Assembly: GCF_013167895.1 (NCBI RefSeq)
Contig: NZ_BLWC01000001.1
Span: 5,332,001-5,396,000 of the forward strand
From: Streptomyces fulvorobeus
Lineage (GTDB): Bacteria > Actinomycetota > Actinomycetes > Streptomycetales > Streptomycetaceae
Direction of reading: 5' to 3'
DNA: 64,000 nucleotides
Shown here: one piece after another, positions 42,310-50,057 of the stretch
Numbering within the stretch: the stretch's first letter is position 1
Layout: each line of letters starts with the position of its first letter
Translations under genes and position numbers: made by a program
The notes under the pieces: generated by a model
Told to the model about the DNA's origin: nothing
Databases searched by the model: none
Seen by the model: the letters and a program-made list of their open reading frames with translations, nothing else

Positions 42310-43904
42310 AGGGCGGCTCCGGCGCGCGCCGCCTCGGTGATCGCGCCTGAGGAGATCATCTCGACGACCGCGGTGATGTCGCAGTCCATCTGCCGGTCCT
42401 TGGCGGCGAAGGAGACCTCCTTGCGGATGCGCGCGTGCACGGCCTTGGTGCGGGGGCTCATCTCCTCGACACCGCGCAGCTCGACGGCCTGGCAGGCGGC
42501 GAGGAGGTGGATGGCCGCGACCTCACGGGCCAGCTCGATGACGGTACGGGCGTCACGGGCCGCGATCGGAGCCATGCTGACCTTGTCCTGGTTGTGCGCC
42601 TCCGTGGAACGGGAGAACGTGCTGGCGGGGCCCGCCTGCTTGAGCGCCTCGGCGGTGAGCGCGGAGCACGCGATCTGCATCCCCTTGAAACCGTGCTGGA
42701 GCCCGGCCTCGGTGTCGTCGTCGTCCACCCGGGCGATCAGGTTCGGGGTGAGGCCGTTGTTGAACTTCTCGTCCACCAGGAGCGCGAGCTGACGGTCGAG
42801 CAGGTCGGCGATCCCGGCGACGGCCGTCTTCAGCCCGTCCATCGCGGTGACGACATGGCCGCCGTAGAAGTTGCCACCGCTGTACACGGCACCCGTGGAC
42901 GGGTCGAAGAGCGGATTGTCGCTGGAGGAGTTGATCTCCACCGTCATCCATGTGCGGACCCAGTCGAGCATGTCCCGCAGCACCCCGGTGACGTGCGGGG
43001 CGCAGCGCAGCGAGTAGCGGTCCTGGATGCTGCGGGTGAGCTTCTGGTAGTGCCGGCCGTCCAGCGGGTCGTTGAGACCGACGACCTGGTCGTACGTCAT
43101 CGCGAGGGCGGAACCCTCCAGCAGGTCGTGGATGAGTGCGGCGCTTGCGCGCTGGCCGTCGTGCGGCTTCTCGTCGTGGATGAACGGCGCGTAGTGGCCC
43201 CGGTTGCCGAGCATGCCCTCACTGGCCAGCGCGGTGCAGATGTCGGCCACCTCGGCGAGCTCGGCCGCCGCCTCGGTGTTCAGGACGGCGAAGGCGGAGC
43301 TGAAGGAGGTGCCGTTGATCAGGGCGAGCCCGTCCTTGGCCTCCAGCATCACGGGTTCGAGCCCCAGCTCGGCGAAGACGTCCGCGGCCTGGCGGGTCTC
43401 CCCGCGGTGGCGCACCTTGCCCTCGCCCGTGAGCGCGTAGGCGAGGTAGCAGAGCGGGACCAGGTCCCCGCTGGCGCCGACCGAGCCGCGCTCGGGGATG
43501 ACCGGCAGGATGTCGTGCCTGATGAAGTCGAGGAGCCGCTCCACGACGGGGATGCTGACCCCGGAGTTGCCCCGGGCCAGGCAGTTGGCGCGGATCAGCA
43601 GGGTCGCCCGCACGACCTCGTCGGAGGCGAGCGGGCCGGTGCCGTTGAGGTGGTAGCGGATCAGTTCGGTCTGTAGCCGCGCGGTCTTCTCCGGCGAGAT
43701 CTGCCGGTTGACGCTGTCACCGAAACCGGTCGTCACCCCGTAAATGGGCTTTCCGGTCCTGAGGATTTCCAGCTTCAGGTTCCGGGACGCGTTCATCGCC
43801 TGCAACGCGTCGTCGGAGACCGAGAATTCCGAACCCTCACGGCACGCGGCGGCCACGGCCTGGCCGATGGTCAGCCCGCGCCCGTCAATCTTCATGGTCG
43901 TCAC
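42306..43904 (-). CDS. Aromatic amino-acid ammonia-lyase, probably tyrosine-specific (TAL)
   Basis: A 532-residue member of the HAL/PAL/TAL family. The MIO cofactor forms from A144-S145-G146 in SVGASGDLVPL. The catalytic Tyr is in KPIYGVTTGFGD (Y55). NDPLDGRHYQKLTRSIQDRY and the EINSSSDNPLFDP block follow. At the ring-selectivity position the sequence is ELIRYHLNGTG, that is His-Leu (H85, L86), the pair found in tyrosine ammonia-lyases. PALs have Phe-Leu and HALs Ser-His. The product would be p-coumarate, the substrate expected for the UbiD decarboxylase. The ATG is unambiguous. The gene is divergent from griI across a SARP-type site. Confidence 0.85.
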   Translation of the reverse strand: MTTMKIDGRGLTIGQAVAAACREGSEFSVSDDALQAMNASRNLKLEILRTGKPIYGVTTGFGDSVNRQISPEKTARLQTELIRYHLNGTGPLASDEVVRATLLIRANCLARGNSGVSIPVVERLLDFIRHDILPVIPERGSVGASGDLVPLCYLAYALTGEGKVRHRGETRQAADVFAELGLEPVMLEAKDGLALINGTSFSSAFAVLNTEAAAELAEVADICTALASEGMLGNRGHYAPFIHDEKPHDGQRASAALIHDLLEGSALAMTYDQVVGLNDPLDGRHYQKLTRSIQDRYSLRCAPHVTGVLRDMLDWVRTWMTVEINSSSDNPLFDPSTGAVYSGGNFYGGHVVTAMDGLKTAVAGIADLLDRQLALLVDEKFNNGLTPNLIARVDDDDTEAGLQHGFKGMQIACSALTAEALKQAGPASTFSRSTEAHNQDKVSMAPIAARDARTVIELAREVAAIHLLAACQAVELRGVEEMSPRTKAVHARIRKEVSFAAKDRQMDCDITAVVEMISSGAITEAARAGAAL

Positions 43905-43962
43905 TTGTGGACACCTCTCTCACCCGGTTTCCCACGAGTCTCGACCACTGATGTTTCCCGTC

Positions 43963-44010
43963 GATATCCGGACGCGGGGTGCGTGATATCCGGACGAGAT
44001 CCCGAAGATA
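43963..44010 (+). promoter_or_regulatory. SARP-type direct-repeat site and -10 box for griI-griH
   Basis: GATATCCGGACG occurs twice, at 43963-43974 and 43985-43996, with a period of exactly 22 bp (two turns of the helix). Eight bases after the second copy comes AAGATA (44005-44010), a fair -10. Known SARP sites are direct repeats spaced by multiples of 11 bp whose last copy lies about 8 bp upstream of the -10, so this is a strong candidate site for the cluster SARP. The same region also faces the TAL gene, so both directions may be controlled. Confidence 0.7.
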
Positions 44011-44062
44011 CCCGCGCTCTTCAGGGTTGATTCAAGACCGGCACGGAGAAAGAGGAAACCCC

Positions 44063-44836
44063 ATGATCTCCAACGGCGCGTTCGGCAGGCAGCTCCGCCT
44101 GCGGCGCCTCTACCGAAACGATTCCGAACGGCTGCTGATCGTGCCGCTGGACCATTCGGTGAGCCAGGGGCCGATCACCGGCGGCGCGGGACTCGACGCG
44201 CTCGTGGGCCAGTTGGCCACCAACAAGGTGGACGCGATCGTCCTGCACAAGGGCAGCCTCCGGCACGTCGACCCCGCCTGGTTCACCAGTACCGCGCTCA
44301 TCGTCCACCTGAGTGCCAGCACCGTGCACGCCCCCGATCCGGACGCCAAGTACCTCGTGGCCGGGGTCGAGGAGAGCCTGCGGCTGGGGGCGGACGCGGT
44401 GAGCGTGCACGTCAACCTGGGGTCGGACGGCGAGCAGCGGCAGATCTCCGATCTGGCCGCGGTCGCCGACGCCTGCGACCGGTGGAACGTCCCGCTGCTG
44501 GCCATGATGTATCCCCGCGGCCCCAGGATCAGCGATCCGCACGACCCGGCGCTGGTGGCGCACGCGGTGTCCCTGGCGGCCGATCTCGGTGCCGACCTGG
44601 TGAAGGCCCCGTACGCCGGCTCGGTCGCGGCGATGAAGGAGATCACCGCCTGCGCGCCCATCCCGGTCATCACCGTCGGCGGCCCGCGCAACGACGACGA
44701 GGGACGGGTCCTGGCCCACGTCGGCGAAGCGCTGAGCGCGGGCGTCGCGGGTGTGGCCATGGGCCGCAACGTCTTCGAGGCGCCCGACCCCGGCGTCATG
44801 GCCGCGAAACTGGCCGACCTCATCCACAGTGAGTGA
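44063..44836 (+). CDS. griI: GriI-type aldolase: 2-amino-4,5-dihydroxy-6-oxo-7-(phosphooxy)heptanoate synthase
   Basis: A 257-residue DhnA/FBA-class I aldolase. It condenses aspartate semialdehyde with dihydroxyacetone phosphate, the first step to 3-amino-4-hydroxybenzoate. Motifs are IVPLDHSVSQGPITG near the start, PLLAMMYPRGPRISDP, the Schiff-base Lys K181 in ADLVKAPYAGS, and the phosphate loop ITVGGPRN with GVAMGRNVFEAPDP. The start at 44063 follows AGAGGAAA, and an upstream in-frame extension lacks homology. griH follows after 20 bp, the arrangement seen in grixazone-type clusters. Confidence 0.9.
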   Translation: MISNGAFGRQLRLRRLYRNDSERLLIVPLDHSVSQGPITGGAGLDALVGQLATNKVDAIVLHKGSLRHVDPAWFTSTALIVHLSASTVHAPDPDAKYLVAGVEESLRLGADAVSVHVNLGSDGEQRQISDLAAVADACDRWNVPLLAMMYPRGPRISDPHDPALVAHAVSLAADLGADLVKAPYAGSVAAMKEITACAPIPVITVGGPRNDDEGRVLAHVGEALSAGVAGVAMGRNVFEAPDPGVMAAKLADLIHSE

Positions 44837-44856
44837 CCTCTTAGGAGCCGTACGCA

Positions 44857-45962
44857 ATGAAGCTCAGTTGGCTGGACATCCGGGACCTCACCGAGGCCAA
44901 GAACGCCATAGTCCAGGAGGCGCTGCACCAGCGGCTCGACGGCATCGTCGCCGCTGATCCGGCCGGCCTCGCCGGTCTCCCCCGACCGTCACCAAGGTGC
45001 TCTTCCCCCGCGGCAAGGCCCTTCCGGAGGACTTCGGCGAGGCCACCGTGGTCATCGTCGACCCGGCGTTCCACCACGTCACCCCCGCCGAGCTGGCGCT
45101 CGAACACCCGGATGTGGAGTTCGGCCGGTTCGTGGAGATCCTGGACGCGCAGACACTGGAGGACGCCTGCCAGTCGGCGCGCACCGAGCGGTGGAGCCTG
45201 CTCCAGTTCCGAGACCCCACCAAGATCCCGCTGGAGATCGTCATCGCGGCGTCCGCCGCCTCCAGCGGCAGCCTGATCACGGTGGCGGCCGACGTCGAGG
45301 AGGCCGAGATCATCTTCGGTGTGCTCGAACTCGGCTCGGACGGGGTCATGATGGCGCCGCGCAAGGTCGGCGACGCGACGGCCCTGAAGAGCGTGGTGAA
45401 CGCCGACACCCCCGACCTCGCCCTGGTCGAGCTGGAGGTCGTCAGCACCGAGCACGTCGGCATGGGCGAGCGGGCCTGCGTCGACACCTGCACCTACTTC
45501 CGCAAGGACGAGGGCATCCTGGTGGGGTCGCACTCCAAGGGCATGATCCTGTGCGTCAGCGAGACCCATCCGCTGCCGTACATGCCGACGCGCCCGTTCC
45601 GGGTGAACGCCGGTGCCATCCACTCGTACACCCTGTCCAAGGACGGCCGCACCAACTACCTCAGCGAGCTGAAGGCGGGCAGCAAGATCGTGGCCTCCGA
45701 CGTCGAGGGCCGCACCCGGCTCGTCACCGTCGGCCGGGTCAAGATCGAGACCAGGCCGCTGATCTCGGTGAACGCGGTCTCCCCGGACGGCCGTGAGGTC
45801 AACCTCATCCTCCAGGACGACTGGCACGTACGGGTGCTCGGCCCGGGCGGCGCGGTGCTCAACAGCACCGAGCTCAAGCCCGGCGACAAGGTCCTCGGCT
45901 TCCTGCCGACGGAGGACCGGCATGTCGGCTACCCGCTCGACGAGTTCTGCCTCGAGACGTGA
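44857..45962 (+). CDS. griH: GriH-type 3-amino-4-hydroxybenzoate synthase (3-dehydroquinate synthase II family), frameshifted
   Basis: GriH converts the GriI product to 3-amino-4-hydroxybenzoate. The N-terminus (MKLSWLDIRDLTEAKNAIVQ) is in one frame. The rest (TKVLFPRGKALPEDFG, RWSLLQFRDPTKIPLEIVIA, GVLELGSDGVMMAPR, then SKGMILCVSETHPLPYM-PTRPFRVNAGAIHSY) is in another. Adding one C to the run at 44979-44983 gives GLPPTVTKVLF and a full-length protein of about 368 residues. It is probably an assembly error, since the remainder is highly conserved. AGGAG precedes the ATG. It is co-transcribed with griI and the following SAV_915-like gene. Confidence 0.88.
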
Positions 45963-45966
45963 CGTA

Positions 45967-46302
45967 GTGGACGCGCTCCTGTTCGTCCCGGTTCGGGTCG
46001 GCTCCCTCGGCGGTGAGGTCGCCGCCATCCGGACGGCCCGGCCGGGCCCCGGGCAGGAGCGGGTCGGCCTCGCCTTCACCCGCGAGGAGAGGCTCCACGC
46101 GGCGCTGGGCCCCGCCCAGCGGTGGATCCGCCTGTCCCGGCCCGCGCTCCTGGCGCTGCTCCGGCCGATGGGGACAAAGGACGTCCGGATCGACCCGCTC
46201 TACGTCGGACCGCAGATGCCGGCGGTGGACCTCCGCCACGACGGGCCCGTGCCGGCCGGAGTGCGGCGGCACGCGCAGTGGCTGCCGGACGAGGTGTGGT
46301 GA
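45967..46302 (+). CDS. SAV_915-like small protein
   Basis: A 111-residue protein: DALLFVPVRVGSLGGEVAAI, then QERVGLAFTREERLHAALGP, QRWIRLSRPALLALLRPMGT, VRIDPLYVG. The pattern (RVGLAFT, then WIRLSRPALLALL, then IDP) matches the SAV_915 family of small actinobacterial proteins, which has no established biochemical role that I know. It begins 4 bp after the griH stop, so it is part of the griI-griH transcript. A strong hairpin begins at its stop codon. A role in the pathway cannot be inferred beyond co-expression. Confidence 0.7.
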   Translation: MDALLFVPVRVGSLGGEVAAIRTARPGPGQERVGLAFTREERLHAALGPAQRWIRLSRPALLALLRPMGTKDVRIDPLYVGPQMPAVDLRHDGPVPAGVRRHAQWLPDEVW

Positions 46303-46330
46303 CCGGCCGGCCGTGTCCACGGCCGGCCGG
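46303..46330. terminator. 13-bp hairpin ending the griI-griH transcript
   Basis: CCGGCCGGCCGTG and its exact complement CACGGCCGGCCGG are separated by 2 bp and start immediately after the SAV_915-like stop codon. Confidence 0.75.
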
Positions 46331-46444
46331 CGGCGGTTCCCCTGGGTCGGAAACCCCCAAGAGGCGTACGGTGATACGTGGTTGGGAGCGGACACGGCCC
46401 TTCCCGTCCTCCACCCAGGCGACCCCGGAACGGAGTGCCGGAGC

Positions 46445-47551
46445 ATGTCCACTGTGATCGGCCGCGACGAACTCATCTCACGGGCCGGCCGTGCCGACAG
46501 TCCGCAGACGATGTTCAGCACGCTCGCCACGCAGTTGCGCAGGGTGGTTCCCTACGACGCCGCTGTCTGGCGGGCCACGGACCCGGACACCGGGATGATC
46601 ACGTCTCCGATCCTCGCGGAGAACATCGAGGACCACAGCTGCGCCGTCTACTGGCAGTACGAACTGTTCACGGAGAAGATCAACCTCTTCCGCGACCTGG
46701 CGCTGGCGCCGGTGCCGGTGGCGAGCCTCTGGGAGAGCACGGGCGGCGAGCCGGAACGCAGCGCGCTCTACCGGGGCTTCCTGGCGCCGCGCGGAGTGCA
46801 CGACGAGCTGCGGGCGGTCCTGCGGGTGGACGGCAGGCCGCACGGTTACGTCAGCCTGTTCCGCGAGAAGGGGAGGGCCGCCTTCACCGGGGTGGAGCGC
46901 AGGTTCATCGAGGAGCTGGGCACGCCGATCGCGCGCCGGCTCAGGTCGTACGCCAAACACCGCCCCGAGCCGTCCCTCGGCGGTCTGACGGGTCCCGGAC
47001 TCCTCCTCTTCGACACCGGGGGCGCCCTCATCTCGGCCAACGACGACGCGCGGCGGTATCTGGAGGAGATGCCCGCGGGCCCCACCTCGCTCACCGCCCT
47101 CGGCATCCGCATACCGCTGTGGGTGCACGGCACCGCGATGCGGGCCCGGGCCATCGCGGAGAGCGGCGGCGGCGACACCGCGCGGATCAGGATGCGCAGC
47201 CTGACGGGCCGCTGGCTGGTCTGCCACGCGTCCTGCCTGCGGGACGCCGACGGCCGGCCCGGCGTCTCCGCGGTCATCATCGAACGTGCTCCGATCTCCG
47301 ACGTCACCGCGCTCATCGTGCAGGCGTACGAACTGTCCGAACGGGAGCTGGAGGTCACGCAGTGCGTGGCGCGCGGCCTCTCCACCACCGGGATCTCCGA
47401 GGAACTCCACCTCTCGCCGCACACGGTGCGCGACCACATCAAGGCGATCTTCGAGAAGCTCGGCGTGTCCAGCCGTGGTGAGCTGGTCGGCAACCTGTTC
47501 ACCGAGTACTACGAGCCGCTCCCCGCCGGGTCCACCGGCCGAAGGCCGTAG
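46445..47551 (+). CDS. LuxR-family regulator with N-terminal GAF-like domain
   Basis: A 368-residue regulator. Residues about 20-170 look like a GAF-type sensor (ATQLRRVVPYDAAVWRATDP, then RDLALAPVPVASLWESTGGE and RPHGYVSLFREKGRAAFTGV). A middle domain (LLFDTGGALISANDDARRYL) is PAS-like. The C-terminal LuxR helix-turn-helix is at about residues 305-360 (LSERELEVTQCVARGLSTTG, ISEELHLSPHTVRDHIKAIF). It sits at the right edge of the bagremycin-like cluster behind a terminator, with its own promoter region of about 110 bp. It probably controls the cluster together with the SARP, but it could belong to the neighbouring genes. Confidence 0.82.
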   Translation: MSTVIGRDELISRAGRADSPQTMFSTLATQLRRVVPYDAAVWRATDPDTGMITSPILAENIEDHSCAVYWQYELFTEKINLFRDLALAPVPVASLWESTGGEPERSALYRGFLAPRGVHDELRAVLRVDGRPHGYVSLFREKGRAAFTGVERRFIEELGTPIARRLRSYAKHRPEPSLGGLTGPGLLLFDTGGALISANDDARRYLEEMPAGPTSLTALGIRIPLWVHGTAMRARAIAESGGGDTARIRMRSLTGRWLVCHASCLRDADGRPGVSAVIIERAPISDVTALIVQAYELSERELEVTQCVARGLSTTGISEELHLSPHTVRDHIKAIFEKLGVSSRGELVGNLFTEYYEPLPAGSTGRRP

Positions 47552-47740
47552 GCACCGCACCGGACCGGAGCCCGGCAGAGGGGTTCCCAACGCCGCGGAA
47601 GCGGTCCACGATTGTCCTCCTCGACTCGCGCGGGAGGCGCCGCCGTGCGCGGTCCGGCGCGGCCCGGTATGGAAGGATCTGCCGGAGTACGTCACTCGGG
47701 GGCAGCGCCCGCAGAGGTCACCGGACTAGGAGCACCCGTC

Positions 47741-48742
47741 ATGGACTTCGGCCTCGTCCTCCAGACCGATCCGCCCGCATCGGCCGTCGTCGGCCTGATG
47801 CGCCGCGCGGAACGCAACGGGTTCCGCTACGGCTGGACCTTCGACTCCACGGTGCTCTGGCAGGAGCCGTTCGTCATCCACAGCCGCATCCTGGAGCACA
47901 CCGAGCGGCTGATCGTCGGCCCGATGGTCACCAACCCGTCCACCCGTGCCTGGGAGGTCACCGCCTCCACCTTCGCCACCCTCAACGAGATGTACGGCAA
48001 CCGGACGGTGTGCGGTATCGGACGGGGTGACTCGGCGATGCGGGTCGCGGGCCGCGGGCCCACCACCCTGGCCCGCCTCGGCGAGTCGATCGACGTCATC
48101 CGCGACCTCGCCGAGGGGCGCGAGGCGACCGTCGACGGGCAGCCCGTGCGCATCCCGTGGATCAAGGGCGGCCGGCTGCCGGTCTGGATGGGCGCGTACG
48201 GTCCGAAGGCGCTCGCCCTGGCCGGACAGAAGGCCGACGGCTTCATCCTCCAGCTCGCCGATCCGTACCTCACCGAGTGGATGGTCAAGGCCGTACGCCG
48301 GGCGGCGTCCGAGGCCGGCCGGAACCCGGACGACGTCACCGTCTGCGTGGCCGCCCCCGCCTACGTGAGCGACGACCTCGACCACGCGCGCGACCAGTGC
48401 CGCTGGTTCGGCGGCATGGTCGGCAACCACGTCGCCGACCTCGTCGCGCGCTACGGCGAGCACTCGGATCTGGTGCCCGGGGCGCTCACCGCGTACATCG
48501 CGGGGCGGACCGGCTACGACTACAGCCACCACGGCCGCACGGGCAACCCGGACACCGCGTTCGTCCCCGACGAGATCGTCGACCGGTTCTGCCTGCTCGG
48601 CCCGGCCGAGGCGCACATCGAGAAGCTGCGGGTCCTGCGTGACCTGGGCGTCGACCAGTTCGCCCTCTACGACATGCACGACGCGCGCGAGGCGACCATC
48701 GACGCCTACGGCTCCGTCGTCATCCCCGCGCTCTCCGACTGA
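47741..48742 (+). CDS. LLM-class F420-dependent oxidoreductase (TIGR03842-like)
   Basis: A 333-residue luciferase-like monooxygenase-fold enzyme, expected to use coenzyme F420. MDFGLVLQTDPPASAVVGLM, then FDSTVLWQEPFVIHSRILEH, GPMVTNPSTRAWEVTASTFA and NRTVCGIGRGDSAMRVAGRG are family features. It resembles the TIGR03842 subgroup, which in my recollection often neighbours dihydropyrimidinase, beta-ureidopropionase and aminotransferase genes in Streptomyces. Those genes end at 29850 here. This suggests the secondary-metabolite cluster lies between parts of one old operon. TAGGAGCAC precedes the ATG. It could alternatively be a tailoring enzyme. Confidence 0.8.
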   Translation: MDFGLVLQTDPPASAVVGLMRRAERNGFRYGWTFDSTVLWQEPFVIHSRILEHTERLIVGPMVTNPSTRAWEVTASTFATLNEMYGNRTVCGIGRGDSAMRVAGRGPTTLARLGESIDVIRDLAEGREATVDGQPVRIPWIKGGRLPVWMGAYGPKALALAGQKADGFILQLADPYLTEWMVKAVRRAASEAGRNPDDVTVCVAAPAYVSDDLDHARDQCRWFGGMVGNHVADLVARYGEHSDLVPGALTAYIAGRTGYDYSHHGRTGNPDTAFVPDEIVDRFCLLGPAEAHIEKLRVLRDLGVDQFALYDMHDAREATIDAYGSVVIPALSD

Positions 48743-48990
48743 GCCGCGCACCGCCCCGGAGGGGAGCAGGGAGCCCTCCCGGCCGGAGAACCGGAGAAGG
48801 CGCCGGCCGCGCCGGCCGAGGAGTCCCGCGCTGTCGTGCCACGCCCGCCTCCTTCGCACTCCTCCGCGAAGCTCTGGCCGGGGGCGTGCCCGGGCGTGAA
48901 CTCCGCGCCCCGGAGGCTGCGCCGGGCCAGAGCCGGGCGCGCGGCGGTCGATTGACGGGGGCGCGCGGGCATCGGTAACCTCAAGGTACA

Positions 48991-49007
48991 TTTGCTTTGG
49001 AAGCAAA
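48991..49007. promoter_or_regulatory. Inverted repeat in front of the hemerythrin gene
   Basis: TTTGCTT-TGG-AAGCAAA, perfect 7-bp arms, 24 bp before the ATG. The A/T-rich core and position suit an operator for the MarR-family protein encoded by the following gene. Confidence 0.6.
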
Positions 49008-49030
49008 CCAACTTTCGCCGGAGGCCGCTC

Positions 49031-49507
49031 ATGCCCGTTCCCCAGGACATCGACAGTCAGGCCGCGGGGCGACAACTGCTCACCGGCCACCGGGAACTGC
49101 GCGCCCAGCTCGCGGAGTTGCGGGCCTCCCTCGACGAGACGGGCGGCCCCGGCGCGGTCCGCGACGCCGGAGCCAACGCCGCGCTCATCCAGCAGTTGCG
49201 CGCCCGCTGCCTGGAGTACTGCCTGGGGCTGCACCACCACCACACCATGGAGGACAGCGCCTTTCCCGTCTTCGAGCAGCGCTACCCCGAGATCGCCCCC
49301 GTCATCGAGCGGCTCCGCGAGGAGCACCGGCAGGTGGCCGCGGGGCTCGAACGGCTCGGCAAGCTCGTAGCGGCCGACGACGGCCAGGACGTCACCTGGC
49401 TGAAGGAGGAACTGGAGCGGACCGTGGCCGGCCTCGAGGAGCACTTCCGCTACGAGGAGACGCACCTGCTCCCCGCCCTCGGCGTCATCGTGCCGCCCAC
49501 GACCTGA
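49031..49507 (+). CDS. Hemerythrin (HHE) domain protein
   Basis: A 158-residue four-helix-bundle protein with spaced metal ligands: LLTGHRELRAQL, LGLHHHHTMEDSAFPVFEQR, RLREEHRQVAAGLERLG and LEEHFRYEETHLLPALG. The H...HxxxE/D...H...HxxxE pattern is that of a di-iron hemerythrin, which may bind O2 or sense or scavenge reactive oxygen or nitrogen species. The ATG at 49031 was chosen because the conserved helix follows and the operator lies upstream. The next gene, 55 bp on, is MarR-type, suggesting an autoregulated stress pair. Confidence 0.8.
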   Translation: MPVPQDIDSQAAGRQLLTGHRELRAQLAELRASLDETGGPGAVRDAGANAALIQQLRARCLEYCLGLHHHHTMEDSAFPVFEQRYPEIAPVIERLREEHRQVAAGLERLGKLVAADDGQDVTWLKEELERTVAGLEEHFRYEETHLLPALGVIVPPTT

Positions 49508-49562
49508 GAGCCGGTGGGCGAGGACGGTCGGGTACCGTGTCCGACCTGGACTGGAGGTGACC

Positions 49563-50057
49563 GTGGCAGAGGCCGAAGAGGTGCCGGGGGAGCGGGGCGC
49601 GGAAGACCGTCTCACCACGGATGACGCGGTCCGCGCGATGCTGCTCACCATGCCGCGGCTGATCTCGCGGGCCAAGCGGACACCGGTGCCTGAGCAGCTC
49701 CGTTCACTGCGGCTGGCGCCCAGGCACCTGTCCCTGCTGTCCTGCCTGCTCTTCGACGGGCCCACGCCGGTCAAGGACCTGGCCGCCCGGCTCGAAGTCG
49801 CACCGACCACCGTCAGCCTGATGGTCAGCGACCTCCAGCGCCAGGGTGTCGTCGACCGCCGCCCCGACCCCGGCGACCGCAGGCGCAGCATCGTCTCGAT
49901 CAGCGAGGACCCCGCCACGCGCGGGGCCGTCGACGCCTGGCTGGCCAGCAGCGCCCGGGCGTGGCACCAGGTACTCGACGGCCTCAGCCCTCAGGAGCGC
50001 GCCACCGTCGTGCGCGTCATCCACGGTTACGAGGAAGCACTCGCCGCGACGTCATGA
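49563..50057 (+). CDS. MarR-family regulator
   Basis: A 164-residue winged-helix protein. LAPRHLSLLSCLLFDGPTPV, then KDLAARLEVAPTTVSLMVSD and LQRQGVVDRRPDPGDRRRSI show the MarR helix-turn-helix and its DxRxxR-like wing (DPGDRRR). It should bind the inverted repeat before the hemerythrin gene. The GTG at 49563 lies 5 bp after GGAGG, whereas an earlier GTG at 49557 overlaps that ribosome-binding site. Its 3' end overlaps the convergent CofC gene by 31 bp. Confidence 0.8.
   Translation: MAEAEEVPGERGAEDRLTTDDAVRAMLLTMPRLISRAKRTPVPEQLRSLRLAPRHLSLLSCLLFDGPTPVKDLAARLEVAPTTVSLMVSDLQRQGVVDRRPDPGDRRRSIVSISEDPATRGAVDAWLASSARAWHQVLDGLSPQERATVVRVIHGYEEALAATS

Noticed and set aside
42306..43904. Histidine ammonia-lyase (histidine catabolism)
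   Set aside because: The ring-selectivity residues are His-Leu, no hut genes are near, and the pathway context requires p-coumarate.
47726..49918. A 730-codon minus-strand open frame
   Set aside because: It spans antisense to the LLM oxidoreductase, hemerythrin and MarR genes, all of which have clear motifs on the plus strand.
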